Counted from the first letter of the stretch, positions 18,687-28,308 are shown. The stretch is DNA of 64,000 nucleotides from Rhizosaccharibacter radicis (GCA_024508355.1 JAMZEJ010000001.1:434001-498000), one strand, 5' to 3'. Notes: a model not told the origin generated them from the sequence alone. Translations and numbers: made by a program.

Positions 18687-19052
18687 ATGAGCCGGATCGT
18701 GACCATCGAGATCGTGTGCCGCGACGCGGGCATCGAGCAGCATCTGGTCAGGCAGTGGATCGAGCGGGACTGGGTCCGGCCGGACCCACTGCCGGATGGC
18801 GGCTTCGCGTTCCACGAGATCGACCTCGCGCGGGTGCATCTGCTGGTGCAGCTCCGGGCGCTGGAGATGGGGGAGGCGGGAATGCCCGTGGTGTTGTCGC
18901 TGCTGGACCAGCTGCACGATGCCCGCCGTGCCCTGCGCCTGGTGCGTGAGGCCGCCGCGCGGGCGCCGCTGCCGGTGCGCCAATCCCTTCTGCAGAGCCT
19001 CGATCGGGCTTCAGCGAGCGCCCGCGATATTTCCGGCACCGGCGAGGCCTGA
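18687..19052 (+). CDS. cbpM: Chaperone modulator CbpM
   Basis: The 121-aa product is MerR-like (VCRDAGIEQHLVRQWIERDWVRPDP, then FHEIDLARVHLLVQLRALEMGEAGMPVVLSL). It matches the CbpM family that binds the CbpA J-domain and blocks its action on DnaK. The start at 18687 has GGGAGG upstream. It sits 43 bp after cbpA, and the pair is the standard operon. Confidence 0.85.
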   Translation: MSRIVTIEIVCRDAGIEQHLVRQWIERDWVRPDPLPDGGFAFHEIDLARVHLLVQLRALEMGEAGMPVVLSLLDQLHDARRALRLVREAAARAPLPVRQSLLQSLDRASASARDISGTGEA

Positions 19053-19601
19053 AGCGGGTCGCATCCTGCCCGCTCCCTCCGGGCGGTGGTCGGGAACCGG
19101 GATGCGGTGCCCGGACTGGATGTCGGGGCTGGGTGCCGAGGTTGGGGGTGAGGATGCGGGGCTGGATCCTGTGCGGAGACCTCTGCTCGGAGCACGACAT
19201 CCGTGCTCCGGGCTCCGGCCTCGCTCCGCTGGCTGGCCGGGGACGGCGGGGGATGCGCGGGTGCGAGGGCGTCCTGCGTGGGCGGCGGCGCGAGCTTGGT
19301 CCGGCGCCGACGCCGGCGCCGGTCGTGGCGGAGGCCTCTCCGCCGGGCCTTCCCCCGAGCGGGTCGCGATGGATGGTGCGCGTCGCGACCGGGACATTGG
19401 CGGGGCGCCGGGCGGATTCCCGCCGGAGGTCGGGACACGTGCGGACACGGTGGCCGGGGGCGCCCGCCGCGGTCGCGACGAGCCCCTCCCAATCCGACGG
19501 CGTCTGGTCCGTCGGGTCTGGCCGGCGGCGTCGCGCCCGATCGCGTTGTCGGGCCGTCCGGGCGGCGTTAATCAGGATGCCGGCCACGAAACGATCGTCC
19601 G
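19053..19601. other. G+C-rich gap without recognisable gene
   Basis: Open frames exist on both strands but are Arg/Gly/Ala-rich and lack ribosome sites or family resemblance. Nothing repeat-like stands out. The gst promoter should lie at the right end. Confidence 0.5.
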
Positions 19602-20261
19602 ATGAACGACATCCTGTATCTGGGCACCCGCCGTTACTCCTCCTGGTCGCTGCGCGGCTGGCTGGCGGTGCGGCTTGCCGGGCTTTCCGTGCCCGAGGAG
19701 GTGCTGCCGCTCGGTGGCGCGCTTCCTGGTGCGATCGCCGCCGTTTCGCCCTCCGGGCTGGTGCCGGTGCTGCGGCATGACGGCGCGCTGATCTGGGACA
19801 GCCTGGCCATCGGCGAATATTGCGCCGAACGACGACCCGCCCTGTGGCCCGGCGACCGCGCCGCGCGCGCCCATGCCCGCAGCCTGTCGGCGGAGATGCA
19901 TTCCGGCTTCCGGGCGCTGCGGGTGGCGATGCCGATGAACTGCGGACGGACGCCGGCGCCCCTGCAGGCCGCCCCGGATGCCGAACTGCAGGCCGATCTG
20001 GCGCGGATGCAGCAGCTCTGGCGCGAGACCCGCGATCACTTCGGCGAGGGCGGCCCGTTCCTGTTCGGGGCTTTCACCCTGGCCGACGCCGCCTTCGCGC
20101 CGGTGGTGTCGCGCTTTCTGAGCTACGCGGTGCCGTTGGAACCGGTCGCCGCGCGCTATCGCGACGCGGTGCGCGCGCATCCGCTCCTGGAGGAATGGTA
20201 TGCCGCCGCCGCCGCCGAGCCGGTTGAATGGCTGCTGTCCCGCTATGAAACGGTGCGCTGA
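19602..20261 (+). CDS. Glutathione S-transferase family protein
   Basis: The 219-aa product has an N-terminal thioredoxin-like domain (ILYLGTRRYSSWSLRGWLAVRLAGL; cis-Pro in SGLVPVLRHDG; the glutathione-contacting Ser in WDSLAIGEYCAE) and an all-helical C-terminal domain (PFLFGAFTLADAAFAPVVSRF, with the N-capping TLADA). The RRYSSWSLRGWL start is typical of a bacterial GST subgroup often annotated YfcF/YghU-like or zeta-like. It probably acts as a cytosolic glutathione-dependent detoxification enzyme. The substrate is unknown. Confidence 0.88.
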   Translation: MNDILYLGTRRYSSWSLRGWLAVRLAGLSVPEEVLPLGGALPGAIAAVSPSGLVPVLRHDGALIWDSLAIGEYCAERRPALWPGDRAARAHARSLSAEMHSGFRALRVAMPMNCGRTPAPLQAAPDAELQADLARMQQLWRETRDHFGEGGPFLFGAFTLADAAFAPVVSRFLSYAVPLEPVAARYRDAVRAHPLLEEWYAAAAAEPVEWLLSRYETVR

Positions 20262-20465
20262 TACGAGGCCGCATCCGGCGCCGGTTCCGGCACCGGTGAC
20301 CGCCATGCGGACCGACCGGGCCGCCGCTTTCCGTCCCTGCTGGCATCCGGGCCCGGTTCCGCCATGCCGGAGCGCCGGTTCCGTGAGGTGTGTCGAACGG
20401 CGGTCGCGATCTGCGGGAGCGGCCGCGCTTTGTCGCGGCGGTCGCGCGTTCGCGGCGACGGCAGG

Positions 20466-21662
20466 ATGGGGCCGCACCCGAACCGGATCGTGCGCGGCGT
20501 GAGCATCGGGACGCCGCCCGTGCGGGAAAACGACGGCGGTCCCGACACGGGGCCCGTCGCCATCGTGCTCCCGCCCAAGGAAGGCTTCACGCCGGACGCC
20601 GTGGGGGCGATCGGGCTTCTGGTGCATCGCCTGGCGATGCCGGGCGACGTGGTGGTGGGGCGGCCGTCCCCGCAGGGGGTGCCGTTCGCCGGGGTGGCGT
20701 TTCGTCCGGCCGATCCCGGAGGCGGCACGTGGCCCCGAAGCGACGCCGCCCGGTATGCCGCGGCGGTGGCGCGAGTGCTGGAGGATGTCCGTCCCCGGCT
20801 GATCGAGGTGCACAACCGGCCCGAGATCGCCCTGCGATTGTCGCGCCGGTTTCCCCACATCCCCATGCTGCTGGTGCTGCACAACGACCCGCGGGGCATG
20901 CGGCGCGCCGAGACCGGCTGGCGCCGCCGCCGCCTCGCGCGGCGGATGAGGGTGGCGGCGGTGTCCGACTGGCTGCGGCACAGGTTCCAGCACGGCATCG
21001 ATCGTGCCGAACCCTTTCCGGACGCGGCTCCGGCGGTGGCGCTGCTGCCGAACTGTCTCGACCTCGCGTCGCTGCCGCCGCCCTCGCCGCCGGCCGAACG
21101 AGAGAAGCGCATCCTGTTCGTGGGCCGGGTGGTGGCGGACAAGGGGGCCGACCTGTTCGTGGAGGCCTGCGCCGCGGTGCTGCCGCGGCTCGCGGGTTGG
21201 GACGCGGTGATGCTGGGGGCGGATCGCTTCTCGCCCGACGCACCCGACACCCCGTTTCTGCGGGCGCTGCGCCCGCGTGCCGAGGCGGCCGGCGTGCGGA
21301 TGGCCGGCCACCAGAACCATGCCGCCGTACTGGATGCCATGGCCCGCGCCGCGATCGTGGCCGTGCCGAGCCGCTGGGAGGAGCCGTTCGGGCTCACCGC
21401 CCTGGAAGCCATGGCCTCCGGCGCGGCGCTGGTGGCCTCCACCCGCGGGGGATTGCGCGAGCTGGCGTCCGGCGCGGCGCTGATGGTGGATCCGGACCAG
21501 CCAGGGGCGCTGGCGGACGCGCTGGAACGGCTGGCGTCGGATGAGGCGCTGAGGCGGCGGATGGTCCAGGCAGGCTTCGAGCGCGCCCGGCGATACGACG
21601 TGCCGGCGGCCCGGAACAGGCTCAGCCGGCTCCGGGCATCGCTCCGGGCGTTTCCGGACTGA
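20466..21662 (+). CDS. Glycosyltransferase family 4 (GT-B fold)
   Basis: From the ATG at 20466 the product is 398 aa; an upstream in-frame ATG at 20364 and a GTG at 20500 are alternatives. The C-terminal half carries the GT4 hallmark ILFVGRVVADKGADLFVEA and the nucleotide-sugar E-x7-E motif in SRWEEPFGLTALEAMASG. The N-terminal half has PRLIEVHNRPEIALRL, as in GT4 hexosyltransferases acting on cell-surface glycans. An O-antigen-ligase-like gene lies about 700 bp downstream, which fits a role in lipopolysaccharide or exopolysaccharide assembly. Confidence 0.85.
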   Translation: MGPHPNRIVRGVSIGTPPVRENDGGPDTGPVAIVLPPKEGFTPDAVGAIGLLVHRLAMPGDVVVGRPSPQGVPFAGVAFRPADPGGGTWPRSDAARYAAAVARVLEDVRPRLIEVHNRPEIALRLSRRFPHIPMLLVLHNDPRGMRRAETGWRRRRLARRMRVAAVSDWLRHRFQHGIDRAEPFPDAAPAVALLPNCLDLASLPPPSPPAEREKRILFVGRVVADKGADLFVEACAAVLPRLAGWDAVMLGADRFSPDAPDTPFLRALRPRAEAAGVRMAGHQNHAAVLDAMARAAIVAVPSRWEEPFGLTALEAMASGAALVASTRGGLRELASGAALMVDPDQPGALADALERLASDEALRRRMVQAGFERARRYDVPAARNRLSRLRASLRAFPD

Positions 21663-22368
21663 TCCGCGCCTGACGATCGGGCCATGTCCGGCCGGCATGG
21701 GTTGCGCGCGGGTGGTGCGGTTCTCCATCGGTTTCCCGGTATTCGTTGAGCGGCGTTCGTGTCCCTCGCCGGATGGGCGCCATGGACGTCCTCGCTGCGC
21801 CCGCGATCTTCGTTCATCCCGTGCCGCCATGCCGGAAGGGCGTGGTGTCCGCGAGCGGCCCTCGGCCGGTGGCGAACCGGCCGGCGCCTGGACGGCTTCC
21901 TTGCCGGGCGGTTTCGGGCTAGCCCGCCTTCATGCCGCCGTTCCGGGCCGACCAGCCGCCTCGCTCCCCTCCCACCCGGGTCAAGACCGGAGCGCGTGCG
22001 ACGCGTCGATCGGCCGTCCGGACACCAGCCGGTGCCCGCGATCACCGGGGCCGCCCGGCGGGAGGCCCGGCAAGCACTGCCGCTCTCACGTCGCCGAGAG
22101 CGCGGAGGCGGACCGCCGCGAGGCCGGAGGTGGAATCCGGTCTGCATGGGTGGAACAGTGCGGCGCGCCGGTGCCCGGACGCAGCCTCGGGAGATGATGC
22201 CGGCCGGCCCGGGCGGCAGTGCGACCGCCGCCTCTCGGCCGCTGCCGCCCCGTTGCACGGGTGTCCGAACGTCGGCACCGTGGCGTCCCGTCGGGGCGAT
22301 CACTGCGGCCGCTGCCGCCTGGGACGGCCTTCGCCACGGCACATGCGGACCTTGACCGGGATGGCTCG
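21663..22368. other. Gap between glycosyltransferase and ligase genes
   Basis: This 700-bp stretch holds only low-quality Arg/Pro-rich frames in all phases and no family match I can recognise. It may be a decayed gene or long intergenic sequence. Confidence 0.45.
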
Positions 22369-24045
22369 ATGATGGCGCCGGGGCGCGCCGCCGCCGCGAT
22401 CGAACGGCTGATCCTGGCGGCGATCCTGTTGTGCCCGGTCTTCCTGGTGCATGGCCGTGGCATCGCCGAGGCGCTGATCGACGTCGCCGCGACGGGGCTG
22501 CTGGCGCGCGGCTTGCTAGGGAATGGCTGGGAGTGGGCACGTCAGCCTTGGGTCCGGGTCAGCCTGCTGTGGTGGAACTGGCTGGTTCTGTGTTCGCTGC
22601 CGGTGCTGGGGCTCGGCGCGGGAGGCTGGCCCGCGTTCGGGCAGGCCGTGCTCACTGTGCGGTTCCTGTTGTTCGCGGCGGCGATGGGAACGGTCCTGCC
22701 GCGGGCGCCCCGGGTCCGCCGGGCCGTGTGCTGGCTGGTGGTGGCCGCCTGCGGCTACATCGTGGCCCAGATGGCGATCCAGGCGGTGTTCGGCGTGAAC
22801 CTGTTCGGGATGCACCGCTTCGGCGACGGCACCCTGACCGGCCCCTACGACAAGCCGCGCGCCGCGGCGCCGCTGTCGCGCTTGTTGATGCCGGTGATGC
22901 TGGCGGCGGGCTCGATGCTGGCGACGCGAGGCCGGCCGGGAGGATCGGCCGCCGCGGCCTGGTGGGGTGCGTCGCCGGCCGCGCCGGAGGGCCATCCCTC
23001 CGGTGTCGCCCAGGCTCCCGCCCTGCCTCGGGCGAGGCGGGGCGGGCGGAACGCGCTTCCGGATGGCTCCCTGGGCGGCATCGCTCCGACGCCGGGGCTC
23101 GGCGCGCCCACCCCCGGGGAGCCGCTTCTCGCCGAGGGCGGTATCGCGCCGGGCGAGGCCGGTCCCGTCGCCCATCCTCGCGGCTTCGCAGGCCGCGCCG
23201 GCCGCACGCTGCTGCCCTTGCTGCCGCTGCTGGGCGGCCTTGCCGTGATGGTGCTGGCCGGCCAGCGCATGCCGCTGCTGCTCACCCTGCTGGGGCTGGT
23301 CGTGGCCGCCCTGATGCTGCCCCGGCTGCGGTTGCCGGTGCTGCTGGCCGCCATCGCCGCGCCCGTGCTGGTGGCCCTGTCCGCGGTGCTCACACCGCGC
23401 TCCTTCGGGCACCTCGTGCTGCTGTTCTCGCGGCAGATGCACCATTTCGGGAACAGCCCCTACGGCCATCTGTTCGAGCGCGCCTTGAACATGGGGCTCG
23501 CCAACCCGCTGACCGGCCTCGGATTCGACGGCTTCCGGCATCGATGCGCCGATCCGCGCTATTTCGGGCGTCATCTGTTCGGCCTCGGCGGCGATGGCGG
23601 GGGCGCGGCGATCTGCGCGCAGCATCCGCACAACCATTACCTGCAGGCCCTCACCGACTCCGGCCTGATCGGGCTGGTGCTGTTCTGCCTCATGGTGCTG
23701 TTCTGGTTGCGCACGCTGGCGCGCGGTCTCGGGGGCGCCGGGCCCGCCTTTTCGGGGCTGCGGGCCTGGCGGGTCGGCTTGTTCGCCGCCGTGCTGATGC
23801 AGGAATGGCCGATCGCGTCCACCAGCGCCTTCACCAACATGCCCCTTGGCGGCTGGTGCTTCCTGCTGCTGGGATTGGGGATGGCGTTCGTGCCGCCGAC
23901 GCCGGGCCGGAAGGAAGCCTCCATGGGCCAAGGCGGCCCGTCCGGCGCATCATTCCCGCGCGGTCCCGGTCTCCGGAGCCTCCCGCGCACGGGGACATCG
24001 GCGCGCGGAAAGCCCGAGATCGTGCCCACGGACGACAGACCCTGA
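22369..24045 (+). CDS. O-antigen ligase/polymerase-like membrane protein with an unusual insert
   Basis: The 558-aa polytopic protein has about eleven hydrophobic segments. The family signature QHPHNHYLQALTDSGLIGLVLF (about residues 420-440) is that of Wzy_C/WaaL-type proteins, which ligate or polymerise glycan onto lipid carriers on the periplasmic face. Between the helix ending LAAGSMLAT and the helix starting GRTLLPLLPLLGG there is about 95 residues of Gly/Pro/Ala/Arg-rich sequence (residues about 187-282). This is atypical for the family and looks inserted. The C-terminal tail is also disordered. The ribosome site is weak, so the start is uncertain by a codon (22369 or 22372). Confidence 0.8.
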   Translation: MMAPGRAAAAIERLILAAILLCPVFLVHGRGIAEALIDVAATGLLARGLLGNGWEWARQPWVRVSLLWWNWLVLCSLPVLGLGAGGWPAFGQAVLTVRFLLFAAAMGTVLPRAPRVRRAVCWLVVAACGYIVAQMAIQAVFGVNLFGMHRFGDGTLTGPYDKPRAAAPLSRLLMPVMLAAGSMLATRGRPGGSAAAAWWGASPAAPEGHPSGVAQAPALPRARRGGRNALPDGSLGGIAPTPGLGAPTPGEPLLAEGGIAPGEAGPVAHPRGFAGRAGRTLLPLLPLLGGLAVMVLAGQRMPLLLTLLGLVVAALMLPRLRLPVLLAAIAAPVLVALSAVLTPRSFGHLVLLFSRQMHHFGNSPYGHLFERALNMGLANPLTGLGFDGFRHRCADPRYFGRHLFGLGGDGGGAAICAQHPHNHYLQALTDSGLIGLVLFCLMVLFWLRTLARGLGGAGPAFSGLRAWRVGLFAAVLMQEWPIASTSAFTNMPLGGWCFLLLGLGMAFVPPTPGRKEASMGQGGPSGASFPRGPGLRSLPRTGTSARGKPEIVPTDDRP

Positions 24046-24164
24046 ACACCGGCCCACGGCCATCCTATATGGTCCCGGCACATCCCTGGCCCCGGGACGG
24101 GCGCACCGCATGCCGGCGCCGCTGGTTCCCGGCGCCCGTCCCGCTTCTGGAGTTTCCGATCCCG

Positions 24165-25175
24165 ATGTCCGACACCGCGATGCCCTCCGTTGTTCCGGTG
24201 CCGCCGGTGGCCGCCGGTGCCGCCACCGTCCCCGTGACGGTGCTCACCGGCTATCTGGGCGCGGGCAAGACCACGCTGCTGAACCACATCCTCACCGCCG
24301 ATCACGGCCGCAAATATGCGGTGATCGTGAACGAGTTCGGCGAGCTCGGCGTGGACAACGACCTCGTGGTGGATGCCGACGAGGAAGTGTTCGAGATGAA
24401 CAACGGCTGCATCTGCTGCACCGTGCGTGGCGACCTGATCCGCATCCTCGGCGCGCTGATGAAGCGCAAGACCCGCTTCGACGGCATCATCGTGGAAACC
24501 ACCGGCCTCGCCGATCCGGCCCCGGTGGCGCAGACCTTCTTCGTGGACGATCAGGTGCGCGCCCGCACCCGTCTCGATGCCGTGGTGACGGTGGTGGACG
24601 CCCTGAACCTTCCCGCGCGCCTGGAAGACAGCGCGGAAGCGCGCAACCAGGTCGCCTTCGCCGACGTGGTGATCCTCAACAAGACCGATCTGGTGGACGA
24701 GGCCGGCCTCGCGGCGCTGGAAGAGCGCATCCGGGGCATCAACGCGCTGGCCCGGATCCATCGCAGCGAGCGCTCGCGGGTGGATCTGGCGGACGTGTTG
24801 GATCAGGGCGGCTTCGACCTGGCCCGCGCGCTCCGCACCGCGCCCGACTTCCTGGAGAACGAGAGTCACAGCCACAACGACGACGTCCGCTCGGTGTCGT
24901 TCGAGGTGAAGGAGCCGCTCGACCAGCGCAAGTTCCAGCAATGGATCGGGGCGCTGCTGCAGGAGAAGGGCGCCGACCTGCTGCGCTCCAAGGGCATCCT
25001 GAACTATGCCGGGGAAAGCCGGCGCTTCGCCTTCCAGGCCGTGCACATGATGGCGGACGGCGACTTCATCGGTCCCTGGAAGGAAGAGGACGGCCGCACC
25101 TCGCGCATCGTGTTCATCGGCCGCAACCTCAACCGCCCGCAGCTCCGGCGCGGCTTCGAGAGCTGCCGGGCCTGA
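24165..25175 (+). CDS. CobW/COG0523-family GTP-binding metallochaperone
   Basis: The 336-aa product has a Walker A GYLGAGKTTLL (about residues 29-39), the conserved VNEFGELGVDNDLV, the metal-binding CxCC motif (NNGCICCTVRGDL), a G-domain NKTDLV, and the C-terminal CobW_C domain. A small His cluster (ESHSHNDD) lies between domains. Family members deliver Zn or other metals at the expense of GTP. It is followed eight bases later by a WD40 protein, a conserved pairing in alphaproteobacteria that suggests a dedicated partner. Confidence 0.9.
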   Translation: MSDTAMPSVVPVPPVAAGAATVPVTVLTGYLGAGKTTLLNHILTADHGRKYAVIVNEFGELGVDNDLVVDADEEVFEMNNGCICCTVRGDLIRILGALMKRKTRFDGIIVETTGLADPAPVAQTFFVDDQVRARTRLDAVVTVVDALNLPARLEDSAEARNQVAFADVVILNKTDLVDEAGLAALEERIRGINALARIHRSERSRVDLADVLDQGGFDLARALRTAPDFLENESHSHNDDVRSVSFEVKEPLDQRKFQQWIGALLQEKGADLLRSKGILNYAGESRRFAFQAVHMMADGDFIGPWKEEDGRTSRIVFIGRNLNRPQLRRGFESCRA

Positions 25176-25183
25176 GCGGCACC

Positions 25184-26302
25184 ATGAGCGACACCCTGAT
25201 GAGCGGTGCCCGGACGAGTGGCATGGTGGATACGGCTCCCGGAAGTCCCGGATTGGCCGGGCTGGATCAGCTGCTGCAGACGCGGGGCATCGAGCGGGAA
25301 GCGGACGGCTTCGTGGTCGGCTGCGCCGCGTCGCGCGACGGCCGTTCGCTGTGCTTCGCCACCGGCGAGGGCAGCCTGTTCGTGGTGCCCCGCGCGGCGG
25401 CGATCGCCGAGCCCGCGGTCTGGCGCCGGGTGGACGGGCATGACGGTGCGGTGCTGTCGCTGGCGCCGGATGCCACGCCCGGCGGCTTCCTGAGCGGCGG
25501 CGACGACAACGCGCTGAGGCGGCTCGCCGGCGCGGACGCGGCCGAGCCGGAAACACTGGCCACCGGGCGCCGGTGGGTGGAGCACGTGGCCAGCTTCTTC
25601 GACGGCCGCAACGGGTTGATCGCCGCGGCGATCGGCAAGCAGGTGGAGCTGCGCGACGCCAGGGGCGCCTTGCTGCGCACGCTGGAACACCCGTCCACCG
25701 TGGGCGGCGTCGCGTTCGATGCCAAGGGAAAGCGCGTCGCCGCGTCGCATTATGGCGGCGCGTCGGTGTGGTTCACCGCGTCCAAGAACGGCGCCGCGCG
25801 CGAGCTGAACTGGAAGGGCAGCCATCTCGCGGTGGCGCTGCACCCGGCCGGCGAGGCCGTGGTGACCGCCATGCAGGAATGCGAGCTGCACGGCTGGCGC
25901 CTGGAGGACGCGCACAACATGCGGATGAGCGGCTATCCGCAGAAGACGGAGTCGCTTTGCTTCTCCCGCAACGGACGCTGGCTGGCCACCGGCGGCGCGG
26001 AGGTCGTGGTGCTGTGGCCGTTCAGCGGCGGCGGCCCGATGGGCAAGGCGCCCACCGAGCTGGCCGGGGTGCCGGAGGCGATCTGCACCCGCGTGGCCTT
26101 CCATCCGCAGCACGATATCGTGGCCGCCGGCTTCTCGGACGGCACCGTGCTGATGTCGGACGTCGGCAGCAAGCGGGTTTTGCCGGTCTGCGGCCCGGGC
26201 CGGGGCAAGGTCTCGGCGCTGTGCTTCAGCCCGGACGGCGGCTGCCTCCTGTTCGGCACGGAGGCCGGCCGGATGGCGGTGGTGGATCTGAGCCAGCGGT
26301 AA
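25184..26302 (+). CDS. WD40-repeat protein paired with CobW GTPase
   Basis: The 372-aa product is made of repeated beta-propeller blades. Recognisable strands include DGHDGAVLSLAPD, STVGGVAFDAKGKRVAASHYGGASVWF, TESLCFSRNGRWLATGGAEVVVLWPF, CTRVAFHPQHDIVAAGFSDGTVLM and VSALCFSPDGGCLLFGTEAG, giving probably seven blades. There is no signal peptide, so it is cytoplasmic. It starts eight bases after the CobW gene and is presumably co-translated with it. A scaffold role in metal delivery is inferred from the pairing only. Confidence 0.85.
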   Translation: MSDTLMSGARTSGMVDTAPGSPGLAGLDQLLQTRGIEREADGFVVGCAASRDGRSLCFATGEGSLFVVPRAAAIAEPAVWRRVDGHDGAVLSLAPDATPGGFLSGGDDNALRRLAGADAAEPETLATGRRWVEHVASFFDGRNGLIAAAIGKQVELRDARGALLRTLEHPSTVGGVAFDAKGKRVAASHYGGASVWFTASKNGAARELNWKGSHLAVALHPAGEAVVTAMQECELHGWRLEDAHNMRMSGYPQKTESLCFSRNGRWLATGGAEVVVLWPFSGGGPMGKAPTELAGVPEAICTRVAFHPQHDIVAAGFSDGTVLMSDVGSKRVLPVCGPGRGKVSALCFSPDGGCLLFGTEAGRMAVVDLSQR

Positions 26303-26395
26303 GACGCTCGCGCCGCCATTGGCGCACGTTCACTTTATGTTCTTGATTCCGGCGTTCATCCGCCCGACCATGCGGCGTGGGCGGGAGGCCGGATC

Positions 26396-27511
26396 ATGGA
26401 CACAGCATCGCCGGTGCGTCGCGGGCGTGGCGTTTCCGGCAACGTTCCCAACCGGTTCGATCCCTACGCGACGGAACCGTTCGACGACGGATGGGGGTCG
26501 GTGGAGGAGGAACGGCTGCGGCCGCCGGCGGTCGCCACGACGCTCACGCCGGAGCGGGCGCGTTCGGCGCTGAGCTGGAACGACAGCCCGGACCTCGGCT
26601 TCGACCGGAGCCTCAACCCCTATCGCGGCTGCGAGCATGGCTGTTGCTACTGCTATGCCCGGCCGAGCCACGCCTTCGTGGGACTGTCGCCCGGCCTCGA
26701 TTTCGAGACCCGGCTGTTCTTCAAGCCAGACATGGCGGCGATCCTGGCGCGGGAATTGTCGCGTCCGGGCTACGCGCCGCGGCCGGTGGCGCTGGGCGCC
26801 AACACCGATCCCTATCAGCCGGCGGAGCGGCGGCTCGGCATCACGCGTGCCCTGCTGGAGGTGCTGGAACGGTTCGGGCACCCGCTGACGATCGTCACCA
26901 AGGGGGCGGGGATCGCCCGGGACCTCGATCTGCTGCGTCGGCTGGCGGAGCGAGATCTCGTGCGGGTGTGGATCTCCGTCACCACGCTGGATAGCGCGCT
27001 CGCCCGGGGGATGGAGCCGCGCGCGGCCACCCCGGCGCGGCGGCTCGACGCCATCCGCGTCCTGAACGCCGGGGGCGTCCCGGCCGGCGCGCTGCTGGCG
27101 CCGATGATCCCGGGCCTCAACGACGCGGAGCTGGAACGCATCCTGGAGGCTGGGGTGGCGGCGGGAGCCACGCATGCCGGCTGGGGGCTGCTTCGGCTGC
27201 CGGGAGAGCTGCGCGGACTGTTCACGGAATGGCTCCGGCAGCATCAGCCGGAACGCGCCCGGCACGTGTTGTCGCTGATCCGGGAGGTGCGCGGCGGTGA
27301 CCTGAACGACAGCCGTTTCGGTCAGCGTTTCTCGGGGCAGGGACCCTATGCCGCCATGATCGGGCAGCGCTTTCGGGTGGCGGCGAAGCGGCTCGGGGTG
27401 CCGGAACGGCTAGCGCCGTTGGCGCTTCATCATTTCGCGGTGCCGGATTTCGCGGTGCCGGACGACGCCCGCTCTTCTGCGCGGTCGGACGGGCAGATGA
27501 CGCTGTTCTGA
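26396..27511 (+). CDS. PA0069-family radical SAM protein (SplB-like)
   Basis: The 371-aa product has the [4Fe-4S]-binding motif in RGCEHGCCYCYARPSH (Cys-x3-Cys-x2-Cys), about residues 78-92. It continues with FETRLFFKPD, GANTDPYQPAERRLGITR and TKGAGIARDLDLL, as in the COG1533 family that includes spore photoproduct lyase relatives. The reaction is unknown for this family in non-sporulating bacteria. GGGAGG precedes the ATG. The C-terminal repeat HHFAVPDFAVPDDARSS is probably unstructured. Confidence 0.9.
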   Translation: MDTASPVRRGRGVSGNVPNRFDPYATEPFDDGWGSVEEERLRPPAVATTLTPERARSALSWNDSPDLGFDRSLNPYRGCEHGCCYCYARPSHAFVGLSPGLDFETRLFFKPDMAAILARELSRPGYAPRPVALGANTDPYQPAERRLGITRALLEVLERFGHPLTIVTKGAGIARDLDLLRRLAERDLVRVWISVTTLDSALARGMEPRAATPARRLDAIRVLNAGGVPAGALLAPMIPGLNDAELERILEAGVAAGATHAGWGLLRLPGELRGLFTEWLRQHQPERARHVLSLIREVRGGDLNDSRFGQRFSGQGPYAAMIGQRFRVAAKRLGVPERLAPLALHHFAVPDFAVPDDARSSARSDGQMTLF

Positions 27512-27573
27512 GCCGGCTTGCATCCCGCAGCCACCGGCGGGACATCATGCGGGCGCGGCGGGGGCGGAGCGAC

Positions 27574-28308
27574 ATGGACGGACAGGGGCTGGTGCAGTTG
27601 GGCGAGCTGGCGCTCGCCTTCGTGCTGTCGGCGCTGATCGGGCTGGAACGCGAGTTCCGGCACAAGAGCGCCGGGGTGCGCACCTACACGCTGGTGGGCG
27701 TGGCCGCCGCCCTGTTCATGCTGATCTCCAAATACGGCTTCATGAACATCCTGGTGCCGTCCCAGGTGGTACTGGATCCGTCGCGGATCGCGGCCCAGGT
27801 CGTGTCGGGCATCGGCTTCATCGGCGGCGGGGTGATCTTCATGCGCCGCGACGTGGTGCGGGGCCTGACCACCGCGGCCTCGGTGTGGCTCACCGCGGCA
27901 CTCGGGATGGCCTGCGGCGCCGGTCTGCCGGTGCTGGCGGTGGCGACCACGCTCGGCCACTTCACCATCATGTTCGTGTTTCCGCGCCTGGTGCGGCGGC
28001 TGCCGCGCACCAGGCGCCTCGCGAGCGACATCAGCCTGTCCTACGAGGATGGCCGCGGGCTGCTGCGCGACATCCTGGTGACGTGCACCCAGGCCCGCTT
28101 CACCATCGATCACGTCCGGATCGACAAGCATCCGCTCGCGGACGACGAGAACGGCGGAACGGTGCCCGAACGCGCGCAAACGGGACTGGTGGCGATGTCC
28201 ATGCAGGTGAAGGGCAAGAAGCCGGTGTCCGATCTGATTACCCGGCTGGCGGCGATCGATGGCGTGCGGTCGGTGGACAGTGCCGGCGCCGAGGACGAGC
28301 TGGAATAA
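27574..28308 (+). CDS. MgtC/SapB family membrane protein
   Basis: The 244-aa product has an N-terminal MgtC domain of about five helices: ALIGLEREFRHKSAGVRTYTLVG is the family signature, followed by GIGFIGGGVIFMRRDVVRGLTTAASVWLTAALGMACG. A soluble C-terminal ACT-like domain follows (SDLITRLAAIDGVRSVDSAGAEDE). MgtC proteins modulate F1Fo ATP synthase or Mg2+ homeostasis and support survival in hosts. The start at 27574 has GGAGCG upstream. Confidence 0.88.
   Translation: MDGQGLVQLGELALAFVLSALIGLEREFRHKSAGVRTYTLVGVAAALFMLISKYGFMNILVPSQVVLDPSRIAAQVVSGIGFIGGGVIFMRRDVVRGLTTAASVWLTAALGMACGAGLPVLAVATTLGHFTIMFVFPRLVRRLPRTRRLASDISLSYEDGRGLLRDILVTCTQARFTIDHVRIDKHPLADDENGGTVPERAQTGLVAMSMQVKGKKPVSDLITRLAAIDGVRSVDSAGAEDELE

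Noticed and set aside
17558..19492. Long open frame antisense to cbpA-cbpM
   Set aside because: Arg/Pro/His-rich composition, no family motif and no ribosome site; the plus strand has clear DnaJ and CbpM motifs.
19572..22540. Very long minus-strand open frames across the gst and glycosyltransferase genes
   Set aside because: They are G+C-driven shadows of two well-supported plus-strand genes.
22431..25175. 914-codon plus-strand frame spanning the ligase gene and the CobW gene
   Set aside because: The first part is an out-of-frame shadow of the membrane protein; only the last 336 codons from 24165 are a real CobW protein.
26396..27511. True spore photoproduct lyase
   Set aside because: The SplB-like core is shared, but the sequence fits the PA0069 subgroup found in non-sporulating proteobacteria.
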